Source: an uncultured Bacteroidales bacterium | GTDB taxonomy: Bacteria > Bacteroidota > Bacteroidia > Bacteroidales > Paludibacteraceae | Assembly (NCBI GenBank): GCA_937907165.1 | Contig: CALCUH010000024.1 | Coordinates: forward strand, 1-28,144 | Length of the DNA: 28,144 nt | Direction of reading: 5' to 3' | In this document: piece after piece, positions 9,159-17,601 of the stretch | How positions within the stretch are numbered: the stretch's first letter is position 1 | Layout of the letters: every line of letters begins with the position of its first letter | Notes under the pieces: generated by a model | What the model saw: the letters and a program-made list of their open reading frames with translations, nothing else | What the model was told of the DNA's origin: nothing | The model's database searches: none | Program-made: the position numbers and the translations under genes

Positions 9159-9821
9159 TTAAAAGAGCGTGAGTTGTTTGCCTTCTTCCGGTTGATTATA
9201 CTGGCAATATTGTTGTACGGGGCATATGGAACAATCGGGTGTGACCGCATGGCAGAAATCTTTTCCTAGGGCTGTCAGCCAATGTGTGGCATCTCTCCAT
9301 TGCGACGATTTTATAAGGGAACAAAGGCTTTTCTCCGTCTTAAGGGGGGCGTTTGAATGACTAAGTCCTATTCTAAAAGCAACGCATTGCACATGCGTGT
9401 CTACCGCAATAGCTGGTTTGTTGAAACATTCCGATAGAAGTGTGTTGGCGGATTTGCGTCCCACGCCAGGTAGGGATAAAAGAACGGATTCTTCGTGAGG
9501 GATTTCTCCTCTGTATCTCTCCGTTAAAATGTGTGCGCTATCGATTAGATTTTTCGCTTTTGCGTCCGCATAGGTGATATCTGAAATAATATCTTCTAAT
9601 TCTAACAATGAGGCTTGGGCTAACTCTTTTGTGGAAGGATATTTTCCACATAGGATTTGTGTGGCTTGGTTTACCAGGTCATCAGTACAACGAGCTGCTA
9701 AAACAAGCGCCACGAAAAGTTGATAAGACGTTGAAAAATGGAGGTCGCAACCTCTATTAGCATAGATTTCGGACAAAACCTTGATGACAGCTTCACATCG
9801 ATCTTTTGATGAATAGCGCAT
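9159..9821 (-). CDS. nth: Endonuclease III (DNA glycosylase/AP lyase)
   Basis: This 220-aa enzyme removes oxidised pyrimidines from DNA and cuts the abasic strand in base excision repair. It has the helix-hairpin-helix LPGVGRKSAN (residues 117-126) with the catalytic lysine K123, the catalytic aspartate D141 in AVDTHV, and a [4Fe-4S] ligand set C190-x6-C197-x2-C200-x5-C206. These positions match the well-known E. coli K120/D138 pattern with a small offset. The early AQATD-type motif reads ARCTD, a variant. It is the last gene of a minus-strand operon, starting six bases after the kinase-like gene stops. Confidence 0.95.
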   Translation of the reverse strand: MRYSSKDRCEAVIKVLSEIYANRGCDLHFSTSYQLFVALVLAARCTDDLVNQATQILCGKYPSTKELAQASLLELEDIISDITYADAKAKNLIDSAHILTERYRGEIPHEESVLLSLPGVGRKSANTLLSECFNKPAIAVDTHVQCVAFRIGLSHSNAPLKTEKSLCSLIKSSQWRDATHWLTALGKDFCHAVTPDCSICPVQQYCQYNQPEEGKQLTLF

Positions 9822-9827
9822 AATCTG

Positions 9828-10478
9828 TTATTCGTCGTCTGTAGAGGTCTTGCTGTCGAGTAGTTCTCTTTGTCTCATATAAAATTTTATCAAATTCACT
9901 GTGTTCTCCACGCCAATTGAAGAAACATCTATTGAAAGCGTGTATGTAGAGGAGACCCCCCATGTTTTGTTGGAGTAAAAATTATAGTAAGCGGCTCTTT
10001 TCTTATCTTGCAATTTCATTTTTGCCAACGCTTCCTCTCTGCTTAGTTCTGAACGCTCTTGAATTCTCTGAATCCTATCTTCTTCAGAAGAGTGAAGAAA
10101 TACGCTGAAACAGTTAGGATTGTCTCTTAGTACATAATCTGAGCATCTGCCCACAATCACGCAAGAATGTTTTTCAGCGATTTTCCGGATCACTTCAGAC
10201 TGCATTTCAAACAAAGCGTCTTGGGAAAGGAAATTTTTCGAACCTAATCCTCCCGTTACCAAACTTTCCATCCATTGAAGCACATTGCCGGAGAAGGCGG
10301 CGGATTTTTCGTCGTTTTCCTCAAAAAATTCAGGTGCGAATCCGAACTCTTTCGCGGCTTCTAAAATGAGTTCCTTGTCGTAATAGGCGATCCTTAAATC
10401 TTTTGCGAGGGCTTGTCCCACTCGTCTTCCTCCGGCCCCATATTGTCTGCCGATACTGATTATTACGTTTTTATACAT
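9828..10478 (-). CDS. Cytidylate kinase-like family protein
   Basis: This 216-aa P-loop protein belongs to the cytidylate kinase-like (AAA_26 / Cytidylate_kin2) group. The N-terminal SIGRQYGAGGRRVG (residues 8-21) is the family's modified Walker A loop, followed by YYDKELI, and HSCVIVGRCSDYVLRDNPN with FLHSSEEDRIQRIQER further on, as in this group. Its true substrate in Bacteroidota is not established; canonical CMP kinase (Cmk) is normally a separate gene, so I do not use that symbol. It sits between a MATE transporter (17-nt gap) and nth (6-nt gap) and is probably co-transcribed with them. Confidence 0.85.
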   Translation of the reverse strand: MYKNVIISIGRQYGAGGRRVGQALAKDLRIAYYDKELILEAAKEFGFAPEFFEENDEKSAAFSGNVLQWMESLVTGGLGSKNFLSQDALFEMQSEVIRKIAEKHSCVIVGRCSDYVLRDNPNCFSVFLHSSEEDRIQRIQERSELSREEALAKMKLQDKKRAAYYNFYSNKTWGVSSTYTLSIDVSSIGVENTVNLIKFYMRQRELLDSKTSTDDE

Positions 10479-10495
10479 GTATTTTCCCTCCGCAA

Positions 10496-11866
10496 TTATT
10501 GTTCGATTAAAGGTTTGTCTTTTAATTTGTTAAATTTACGCATCTCCAGTTTCAGCAAAATAAATGCTAAAATGGTAGATAGCGCATCTGATATAGGCAT
10601 GCAGACGAATACGCTTTCTACAGTTTGAAAATGTTGAGGAAGTATCAGTAGCAAAGGAACCAACAAGAGCAGTTGCCTTGTGGAAGAGAGAATGACCGCT
10701 TTGGACGCCTTGCCAATTGATTGGAAGAAGTTTGAAGTCACCATCTGGAAACCTACGATAGGGAAGGCTGCTGAGCAAATTCTCAATCCTTTTATGGCTA
10801 TGGTGATTAGTTCCTCGTCGGTTGTGAATAACCTTGCTACATAGTAGGGGATTGATTCCGAAACTAGAAAAGCGAAAGCGGTCACGCATGTCGCAGCGAC
10901 GATTGTCATTTTCAAGACCTTTTTCACTCTAGAGTAAATCTGCGCACCGAAATTGTAGCCGGCGATAGGTTGCATTCCTTGGTTCAGTCCCATGACAATC
11001 ATAGCGAAAACCATCAGAACACTATTGACGACGCCTCCATAAGCACCTACTGCGAGGTCTCCTCCGTATGAGGTCAACGATTTATTTATTAAGATAACGA
11101 CTAGACAGGCACATGCGTTAAGCATGAAAGGAGCCATGCCGATGGATATGATTCCTTGTATGATACGTTTGTCGAAATGGAAGATTTCTCTTGTCCAATG
11201 AATAAGATTTCTCTTGTCTGAAAAATGTTTTAGGATGATGATGAATGCTACGGTTTGGGCGGTTATTGTGGCGCTAGCGGCACCTCGAATGCCCCAATCG
11301 AATACGAAGATGAAGAGGGGGGCCAACCCTAGGTTTATCAGCACAGTGAGAAAAGTCATTCTCATCGCTTTGGTCGGGTGTCCTGAGGCTCTCATAACGC
11401 TGTTAAGTCCCAAGTAGAGATGGGTGATTACATTACCGATCAATATGACCTGCATGAAATCTTTCGCATATGAAATTGTATTTTCGCTGGCTCCGAAGAA
11501 AAATAATATCTCATCCAAGAAGACAAGACCCAATGTCATGAATATCAAGCCAAGCACTACGTTCATCAGAAAGACGTTGCCCAACACTTTTTGTGCACTG
11601 GGTATGTCTTGCTGCCCAAGTTTGATGGACGTCAGAGTGGCTCCGCCGGCACCTATCATAGCGCCGAAAGCAGCGGAAAGGTTCATTACGGGCATCGTGA
11701 TGGCGAGTCCTGCAATGGCGAGCGCGCTTACACCCTGACCGATAAATGCCCTGTCAATAACGTTATAAAGCGCCGAAGCCATCATGGCGGCTATGGCGGG
11801 ACCCGAGTAGTCGATCAGTAACTTTTTTACGTCTCCGGTGCCTAATTCTTTCGGATTATTAGCCAT
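10496..11866 (-). CDS. MATE family multidrug/toxin efflux transporter
   Basis: This 456-aa inner-membrane protein has about twelve hydrophobic segments in two similar halves, typical of the MATE family, which exports cationic drugs or metabolites using a Na+ or H+ gradient. Recognisable parts are IDRAFIGQGVSALAIAGLAI near the N-terminus, GAMIGAGGATLTSIKLGQ, LYLGLNSVMRASGHPTKAM and GLNQGMQPIAGYNFGA in the second half. The latter two are hallmark MATE/NorM stretches. The length fits the family. It starts two bases after the PNPOx-like gene ends, so the two are translationally close within the operon. The substrate cannot be predicted. Confidence 0.93.
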   Translation of the reverse strand: MANNPKELGTGDVKKLLIDYSGPAIAAMMASALYNVIDRAFIGQGVSALAIAGLAITMPVMNLSAAFGAMIGAGGATLTSIKLGQQDIPSAQKVLGNVFLMNVVLGLIFMTLGLVFLDEILFFFGASENTISYAKDFMQVILIGNVITHLYLGLNSVMRASGHPTKAMRMTFLTVLINLGLAPLFIFVFDWGIRGAASATITAQTVAFIIILKHFSDKRNLIHWTREIFHFDKRIIQGIISIGMAPFMLNACACLVVILINKSLTSYGGDLAVGAYGGVVNSVLMVFAMIVMGLNQGMQPIAGYNFGAQIYSRVKKVLKMTIVAATCVTAFAFLVSESIPYYVARLFTTDEELITIAIKGLRICSAAFPIVGFQMVTSNFFQSIGKASKAVILSSTRQLLLLVPLLLILPQHFQTVESVFVCMPISDALSTILAFILLKLEMRKFNKLKDKPLIEQ

Positions 11867-11868
11867 TT

Positions 11869-12372
11869 TTAAAATGTGATGGTTTTTTTCTCGGCGAGGT
11901 TGAAATTGATTTCTGCTTTTGCATCTGTCAAGATGTAGACTGCTGTGTTCCCGTCGTTTTCGTCATACATGGAACGTAGGTTTGGGTAGGCGTCGAGCAT
12001 TGATTTCTTTGCTTCTATGCGTGGATCTTCCACAAGGATAGATTCGACTCTTATCCATTCTTTACCATTATATGCGCTGATGGCTACTTTGTTGTTCTTC
12101 GAAATTTGTTTTGCAACGTTCTTTTTATGTCCTGTTTGGATATATAGTTTATTCTCGAAGATATGGATGGTACCGAAGGGCCTGATTTTGGGTTGGTCAC
12201 CATCTGTTGTGGCAATGAAATAGTAACCGCAGCTTTTGATAAACTGATAAACTTCTTCCATGCCTTGTTTGTTCTGGGTTTGATAGGAGACCGGATCAAT
12301 GTTTTCTGTACTTGGGGTTGTACAAGCGCTCATTCCGATCGCCGTCAAGAAGATTAGAATAATTTTTTTCAT
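11869..12372 (-). CDS. Exported PNPOx-like (flavin-binding split-barrel) lipoprotein
   Basis: This 167-aa protein begins with a short hydrophobic stretch and a lipobox (MSAC, lipidated C17), then a Thr/Ser-rich linker. Residues 35-167 resemble the pyridoxamine-5'-phosphate oxidase-like split barrel: EEVYQFIKSCGYYFIATTDG, then PKIRPFGTIHIFENKLYIQT and KNVAKQISKNNKVAISAY. Members of that fold bind FMN, F420 or heme, and most are soluble cytoplasmic proteins of about 130 aa, so an exported lipidated form is unusual. No acidic surface-export signal follows the cysteine (CTTPST), so a periplasm-facing lipoprotein is likeliest. It is the first gene of the operon with MATE, the kinase-like gene and nth. 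The reaction is unknown. Confidence 0.82.
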   Translation of the reverse strand: MKKIILIFLTAIGMSACTTPSTENIDPVSYQTQNKQGMEEVYQFIKSCGYYFIATTDGDQPKIRPFGTIHIFENKLYIQTGHKKNVAKQISKNNKVAISAYNGKEWIRVESILVEDPRIEAKKSMLDAYPNLRSMYDENDGNTAVYILTDAKAEINFNLAEKKTITF

Positions 12373-12401
12373 GTGAATAGCTTATTTTCAATATTCATTC
12401 G

Positions 12402-12409
12402 CAAAGATA
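12402..12409 (-). promoter_or_regulatory. -7 box of the PNPOx-MATE-kinase-nth operon
   Basis: On the minus strand the sequence is TATCTTTG, a full match to TAnnTTTG, 29 bases upstream of the ATG at 12372. No clear TTTG is found at the -33 distance, so this is a partial match. Confidence 0.5.
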
Positions 12410-12498
12410 ATTAAGAATCGTCTATCTTATCTTTTTTACATACTTAAAATACGAGAGATTTCTCCAACGTCTTTTTGATGCGAAATCTTATTTGGTGA

Positions 12499-12537
12499 TA
12501 AAAAAGGCACTCCACCTTCCGGTGAAGTGCCTTTTTA
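12499..12537 (-). terminator. Terminator of the GH5 glucanase gene
   Basis: A 16-bp stem with one mismatch (AAAAAGGCACTCCACC with GGTGAAGTGCCTTTTT) has a TTCC loop and is flanked by A and T runs, so it can work on either strand. It lies 24 bases beyond the stop codon of the gene. Confidence 0.85.
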
Positions 12538-12560
12538 TATATAACCAGTGTGTGCTGATT

Positions 12561-15335
12561 TTATTTTACAATCAATTTAGCAACATTATTGCCAGCTTTA
12601 ACGAAGTAAACGCCTGGTTTGCTAATGCTGAATTCGTTGTTGAAGTTAGGGATAGCAACGAACTCTTTAACGACTGCACCTGCGATGTCTGTGATGACAA
12701 CGTTGCAACGGTCGATTACGAACAATGTGCACTCTCCATTTTCGGATGGATTAGGGAAGAGATACATGTTGTTAATTGCAGTTGCTTCGGTCAAACCTAC
12801 GTTGTTCATGTTCTCTGGGAATTCCATGCCAACGCAAGTAACATCGTCGATTACCAAAGTCTTAGAAGCTCCGACGCCATCTTTTGCCATCCAACTGAGT
12901 TTGATTACGTCTGTAGGATCGTAAGCTACTTTGGTTCCCCAATCCTCTTGTGCCAAAGATCCGATAGAAAGAGAAACCTCTTTCCAGTTGTCAGAAGCAT
13001 CGATCAAAGAGCAGTGGTAGTTGCCATCTTTGATGCCCTTCATGGCTAATCTGAAGAAGTGTTGAGAACCTTTAAATCTATAAGTGATCTTTGAGCAGTT
13101 AGTGAGGTCAAATGCAACTGGAGAATCAACTGTTGAGTTCTTGTCCAAATAGAGGTCTACACCACAATATGGAGGAATGTTGCCCATTGATGATCCCATT
13201 TTGCAGCTAACTTCGATCTCAGCATTATCTGCGCTGACTGTAGCGGTAGAAGTACCTTGGTCGCTAGCATCAGTGAATGCGACCCATTTGCCACCGATAC
13301 GGCTAACGAGGTCTTTGTCTGCCACGTCGTCGATCAATCCTGGATCAACATAATCTTTTGCGTATACGGTGATAGTGACACTCATGGTCTCTGTTTCGGT
13401 ACCGTCGGAAATGGTAAGAGCGAATACGTTCACACCTGGTTTCAAGCCGGAAACCTTGGTTTTTGCTGAATTTGCGGAAGCGATAGTCGCACTTTCTCCC
13501 TTAGTTTGAGTCCAAGAGTAAGTGTAGTTTCCTGAACCTCCTGTCGCTTCTCCATAGATGGTAGCTTCGTCAGGATCGTTTGCCAAGAAAATCTTTGAAC
13601 CTGCGCAGATAGATGCGACGAACTCTTCTGTTTCCTCAACCAATACTTTAGGTTGGAAGTTGATCCAACTCTTACATTGAGTGAGTTGGCTCTTTCCGTT
13701 AGCGTTCATTTCACTGTCTGTCCAGCCTGATTTCTTCCAGCATGTGGTTTTCAAAACAGACCATTTCATATCGTTACCACCTTGGTTACTCATTGACCAG
13801 AAACAGTTGATTACGCCTTTCTGTTTGAAAATGCTGTGCATGCCGCCATCACCTGCGTTTCCGTAACCCCATTCGGTTACGACTACAGGAATGCCGTTGT
13901 TCCAATCCGAGTGGCCGTCCCAGTCGCTTTGGTGACCGTATTCAGCGTATCCATGCCAAGTGTATGCAATGTTGGTTTGGCCATCTCCTGCGGAAGTTAC
14001 ACCGTGAGGCTCTCTGGAGTATTGGGTGGAACCTACAATGATGATGTTGTTTTTGTCATATTGTCTGATGGTAGGAATGACTTTTTTTGCATAATCAACT
14101 ACAACACTATTTGCGTCAATTGGCTCGTTGAATATCTCGTACATGATGTTTGGATATTCGTTCCACTTAGAAGCAAAATAGGTGAAGAATTCTTTTGCTA
14201 AGTCTGTCCAGTCTTGTGCTTTGTGCTCGTGGAAATCGATGATGACATAGATGTCGTTTTCGATACAAGCTTTGATTACCTCGTCAACCATTTTCTTTAC
14301 TTTCTCTGGCTTTTGGAGGAAGTTCTCTTCGTTCCATGTGTTAATCTTGCCTTCGCTGTCGGTTGAACAGCTTGTTTGACCGTCACTTCCGCAAGGAGCT
14401 ATGGCGATTGGCAAACGAAGAATTTGAATGTTGTATTGGTCTACCAAGAAATCTATGGTTTCTTTACACCACCACAAGTCTGCGGAACAACTCCAGAAGT
14501 AGCTAGGACCCATGAGGCAAACTTTGTCACCGTTGGCATCACCCACGAAACCATTCTTTGTATTCAATTGTCCGTATTTAGTAACAACGAACTCCTTTTT
14601 CTTGGTCGGTTTAACGATGTTAATGTTAAACTCTTTCTCAAAATCACCCATAGTGATGGTGATTTGGTCTTTTCCGTAGTCTTTTGCGGTATAAGTACCG
14701 TCGTTTACGTTGCTAGACCATTTGATTGGCATTGCGATCTTTTGACCTGCCTCGTTGTATCCTACAGGAGCAATTCGGAGGTTCTCTTTTGCCATCATTT
14801 CCAACTTGGAAGGAATGGTCTTGATTTTTGTGACTTTATTATCTGTAACGTCGGACTTCTGCATTGAGAAGTAATCGATGTTAGCGGATGCGCCTTCGTT
14901 GACGATGTAAATAGTGTGTTTACCTGCTGTCAGGTAGAATGAAGGTCCATCTTCGTATTTGTAATCCCAAAAATTGGATGATGGAACGTCCCACCATTTG
15001 TCAGCCGCCTCGATGTTTCCTTTCAATGTGTAGATCGCATAAGATCCGTCGTCTGTCTGAATACGGATGTCTCCGTCCCAACGGGCGATGAATCTCGCTG
15101 AGAATTGATACATGCCTGTGGATGGCACATCCACTTCGTAAATCAAAGTCTCCCCTTCTTCGTCGAAGTAGCCAATTGTCGTCTTCCCTGAATAATTTTC
15201 TTTGATAATCTCTGTCTTCCCGTCTTTTTTGTCGCTGTATTCCTCAGCTTCAATCGTGATTTGGGCCGACAAAGATGTCGCAGAGAGAAGACCTAGCATC
15301 ATAAAGAATGCTGCTTTTTTGAAATTTTTTCTCAT
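12561..15335 (-). CDS. Modular secreted GH5 endo-glucanase with T9SS type A sorting domain
   Basis: This 924-aa secreted enzyme has a signal peptide (residues 1-24, ending SLSAQ). Residues 25-165 are a CBM6/35-like beta-sandwich (ITIEAEEYSD, YEVDVPSTGMYQFSARF, IDYFSMQ). An Ig-like spacer runs to about 245. A GH5 (clan A) catalytic domain spans about 250-565, with the acid/base E404 in YEIFNEP, the nucleophile E488 in VVTEWGYG, RLPIAI, FHEHK and YTWHGYAEYGH. A PKD-like domain covers about 585-670 (ATGGSGNYTYSWTQ), and a CBM11/CIA30-like domain about 690-840 (FRLAMKG, LVIDDVTCVG). The last ~75 residues (LFPNPSENGE, VVITDIAGAVV, PGVYFVKAGN) are a Por-type T9SS signal. Probable substrate is cellulose or a mixed-linkage beta-glucan; GH5 also includes mannanases. 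It is monocistronic, with its own promoter and terminator. Confidence 0.9.
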   Translation of the reverse strand: MRKNFKKAAFFMMLGLLSATSLSAQITIEAEEYSDKKDGKTEIIKENYSGKTTIGYFDEEGETLIYEVDVPSTGMYQFSARFIARWDGDIRIQTDDGSYAIYTLKGNIEAADKWWDVPSSNFWDYKYEDGPSFYLTAGKHTIYIVNEGASANIDYFSMQKSDVTDNKVTKIKTIPSKLEMMAKENLRIAPVGYNEAGQKIAMPIKWSSNVNDGTYTAKDYGKDQITITMGDFEKEFNINIVKPTKKKEFVVTKYGQLNTKNGFVGDANGDKVCLMGPSYFWSCSADLWWCKETIDFLVDQYNIQILRLPIAIAPCGSDGQTSCSTDSEGKINTWNEENFLQKPEKVKKMVDEVIKACIENDIYVIIDFHEHKAQDWTDLAKEFFTYFASKWNEYPNIMYEIFNEPIDANSVVVDYAKKVIPTIRQYDKNNIIIVGSTQYSREPHGVTSAGDGQTNIAYTWHGYAEYGHQSDWDGHSDWNNGIPVVVTEWGYGNAGDGGMHSIFKQKGVINCFWSMSNQGGNDMKWSVLKTTCWKKSGWTDSEMNANGKSQLTQCKSWINFQPKVLVEETEEFVASICAGSKIFLANDPDEATIYGEATGGSGNYTYSWTQTKGESATIASANSAKTKVSGLKPGVNVFALTISDGTETETMSVTITVYAKDYVDPGLIDDVADKDLVSRIGGKWVAFTDASDQGTSTATVSADNAEIEVSCKMGSSMGNIPPYCGVDLYLDKNSTVDSPVAFDLTNCSKITYRFKGSQHFFRLAMKGIKDGNYHCSLIDASDNWKEVSLSIGSLAQEDWGTKVAYDPTDVIKLSWMAKDGVGASKTLVIDDVTCVGMEFPENMNNVGLTEATAINNMYLFPNPSENGECTLFVIDRCNVVITDIAGAVVKEFVAIPNFNNEFSISKPGVYFVKAGNNVAKLIVK

Positions 15336-15473
15336 GGTTATCTCTGTTTTTGTTTGTGATTGTTATGATTTCCTATTATTTAATGGAAATAAATACCTAA
15401 ATTCTTTAAGAAAAATGGTTTATATTCCCACGTTCTTACATATCATACACCATTTGGTAAAATAAGTATTTGG

Positions 15474-15504
15474 CAAAAATAAGTGTTTTTTTCTTCTTCA
15501 CAAT
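15474..15504 (-). promoter_or_regulatory. Promoter of the GH5 gene
   Basis: Minus-strand TATTTTTG (15474-15481) matches the -7 consensus fully. ATTG at 15501-15504 matches three of four bases of the -33 box at a 19-nt spacing. It implies an A+T-rich leader of about 130 nt before the ATG at 15335. Confidence 0.55.
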
Positions 15505-15600
15505 GTAATTCGAAGAATTTTTTTGAAGTAAGAAGACAATCATACAATCTTCCAATGTGAGTTTCTAGTTTGGAGAATTCGAGACGTATTGGCACTGTCG

Positions 15601-16875
15601 CTATTCTGATTTTGTCAATATGTTGATATATAGGTTTTTGTATCCATACCAATCTAATTCGTCCGTTAAATGTTCGTTGTGGAATAGGGTGACGAAGGTG
15701 CCGTTGACGGATTTTACCTTTTCACTTAACCTCAATATGTATGCTTCGCTCTCTTCTAATGATAGTTTTAAGTTGTTTTTCAAGCTTTTATCCATTACAA
15801 CAGAGGGATAGATTGTTAGCGGACGTTCCTCGTTTTTCTCTAGATTAAAAAAGTGGAAAGGGAAGGATGTGCTTGCTCTGAACCCGGGATTGTTGGAGTA
15901 ACAGAGCGACCAATCGGTAGTGAATCCATCTTGGATGAGTGTCTCGTAAGAGTGGGGAAGGGTCATCCTCAAATAATGGAATCTGTTATGGGTGACTGTT
16001 CCTCCCATGCATCTTCTCAACGCATTGTTTTCCGCCTTGAAAAGCCAGTGGTGTTTGGACGCATGATAAGAGGGGTGGATCCCTGTGTTGACGATTCCCG
16101 CAAGTGATTTCCTTGTCTTTTTATACTTTCTGCTAGGGTATACGACTCTCTTGTCGTGTTCTCCGAAGCATCCGCAGTGGTAGAAGAAATAGGGCTTTTG
16201 TTTCATCCCTTTATGTGCTGCCGCCACTTCTTCTAAGTTGAAGTAAGGGTCTTCTTTCCTTCTTAGTGTGACGGCAAGTCTGAGCCTCGCCAGTTTCTTC
16301 TTCCCCTTGACAAAGTCTCTGACGACGCAGAAGAGTGTTTGTAATAAGCCGTGGTTGCGGAAGGCGAAGACGTTGTCGACGTCTATGGTCGGTATATAGG
16401 TGTAGCTGACCGTGTGCTCGGCTTCTCCGAGGTCGGGTAACATCTCTTTCAGTTTGTTCGCCCACATGTCGATGAGGGGATCTTCCAAAAAATGCAGTTG
16501 GAAGGCGGCGCTTTCTTGCACCACGAACCGTCCGTGCTTGTCGGAAAGCTTGGAAGTGTACTCCTCGTATCTGGACAACAGGAAGAATGAGGCGGCGAAG
16601 AGATCGAACGGTACATCTCCGTTTGTGGCGAAGAATGCGGGCATCCCTTCCCATGTGATGGACTCTATTTTCTGAGGATGGATGTCGCTCTCCCATAATA
16701 ATCCGTTGGGTACGATGGTCAGCGTGCCCTCTTGAGGAGTGCTCGCGTAGCGGATGTCTGCCTTCGACTCCTTGTCGGTAGTGATTTTTATGTCGTGTCC
16801 TAATATGGTGGTGAACAGGTGCCCGCAAATGAAGTTGAGCCTGCTCGAATTCTGCTCGGTGTAAATTGTAATCAT
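15601..16875 (-). CDS. Polysaccharide deacetylase family protein
   Basis: This 424-aa protein has an N-terminal region like the Bacteroidota-specific domain found in front of NodB-type deacetylases (FDLFAASFFLLSRYEEY, residues 90-106). The deacetylase-like part from about 158 on has motif 1 TIDVDN (D165, D167) and the metal-binding type motif HPSYHAS (H267, H271), then NRFHYLRMTLPHS. I see no signal peptide, so it probably acts in the cytoplasm or at its membrane, for instance on a lipid-linked or nucleotide-linked sugar. Such genes often accompany surface-glycan loci. It follows radC by two bases and is the last gene of the envelope operon. The substrate is unknown. Confidence 0.8.
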   Translation of the reverse strand: MITIYTEQNSSRLNFICGHLFTTILGHDIKITTDKESKADIRYASTPQEGTLTIVPNGLLWESDIHPQKIESITWEGMPAFFATNGDVPFDLFAASFFLLSRYEEYTSKLSDKHGRFVVQESAAFQLHFLEDPLIDMWANKLKEMLPDLGEAEHTVSYTYIPTIDVDNVFAFRNHGLLQTLFCVVRDFVKGKKKLARLRLAVTLRRKEDPYFNLEEVAAAHKGMKQKPYFFYHCGCFGEHDKRVVYPSRKYKKTRKSLAGIVNTGIHPSYHASKHHWLFKAENNALRRCMGGTVTHNRFHYLRMTLPHSYETLIQDGFTTDWSLCYSNNPGFRASTSFPFHFFNLEKNEERPLTIYPSVVMDKSLKNNLKLSLEESEAYILRLSEKVKSVNGTFVTLFHNEHLTDELDWYGYKNLYINILTKSE

Positions 16876-16877
16876 AT

Positions 16878-17576
16878 TTATAAGATCGATTTATCGTTAA
16901 AGCTATAGTATTCTCCCTTGCCAATGACTATATGGTCTAATAATTTTATGTCGAGGTATTCGCACGCCTTTTTGATTTTCCGGGTGGAATCCTTGTCTTG
17001 CTCGCTTGGATTGAGGCTTCCTGAGGGATGATTGTGCGCGACGATGATGGCGGAGGCTAAGATGGTCAGCGCTTGCCTCATGATGAGCTTCACGTCTATG
17101 ACGGAGGCCGCGATGCCTCCCGAACTGATTCTCTCTCGTGAGATGACTTTGTTCGCCCGGTTCAAGTAAAGCGCCCAGACCTCTTCGTGGTCGAGATCTT
17201 CCATGGTTCCTCGGAGTGTCTCGTAGGCGTCCGTGCTGCTTTTTATGCAGGGACGTTCCATCGCTTTCTCCAGACTGCGTCTTCTCCCGATCTCCATGGC
17301 GGCGGCAATGCTGATGGCTTTCGCCTCTCCGATGCCGTTGTAGCGGGTCAGCTGCGGAATTTTCCTCAGACTGAGTTCCGACAGGTTGTTATTGTTGTCA
17401 TTCAATATTCTTTGGGCCAGATCGACTGCGGTCTCCTTGCTGTTGCCACTTCCGATTAGGATGGCTATCAGTTCGGCGTTGGAGAGCGATTCGGCTCCTT
17501 TCTTCAGCATCTTTTCTCTCGGACGGTCGTCGACTGCCAATTCTTTGATGCTCAAACGTACAGGTGAATTTTCCAT
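16878..17576 (-). CDS. radC: RadC family JAB/MPN domain protein
   Basis: This 232-aa protein of the RadC (UPF0758) family has an N-terminal helix-hairpin-helix region (NAELIAILIGSG, RYNGIGEAKAISIAAAMEIGRR) and a C-terminal JAB/MPN metalloprotease-like domain. That domain carries the metal-binding signature HNHPSGSLNPSEQD near residues 182-195, preceded by EEVWALYLN. The old link with DNA repair in E. coli was shown to come from another gene, so the molecular role is still unclear, although the domain architecture is unmistakable. It sits 25 bases after the acyltransferase and 2 bases before the deacetylase in one operon. Confidence 0.95.
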   Translation of the reverse strand: MENSPVRLSIKELAVDDRPREKMLKKGAESLSNAELIAILIGSGNSKETAVDLAQRILNDNNNNLSELSLRKIPQLTRYNGIGEAKAISIAAAMEIGRRRSLEKAMERPCIKSSTDAYETLRGTMEDLDHEEVWALYLNRANKVISRERISSGGIAASVIDVKLIMRQALTILASAIIVAHNHPSGSLNPSEQDKDSTRKIKKACEYLDIKLLDHIVIGKGEYYSFNDKSIL

Positions 17577-17601
17577 TTAGATAAAATTTTTTTTCTTCCT
17601 C

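Noticed and set aside
15500..15560. Hairpin GAAGA/TCTTC as terminator of the deacetylase gene
   Set aside because: The stem is only five base pairs and A+T-rich, with no adjacent T run at the right place.
15443..15652. 69-codon minus-strand frame after the deacetylase gene
   Set aside because: It overlaps the 3' end of the deacetylase in another frame and continues through the GH5 promoter; no recognisable product.
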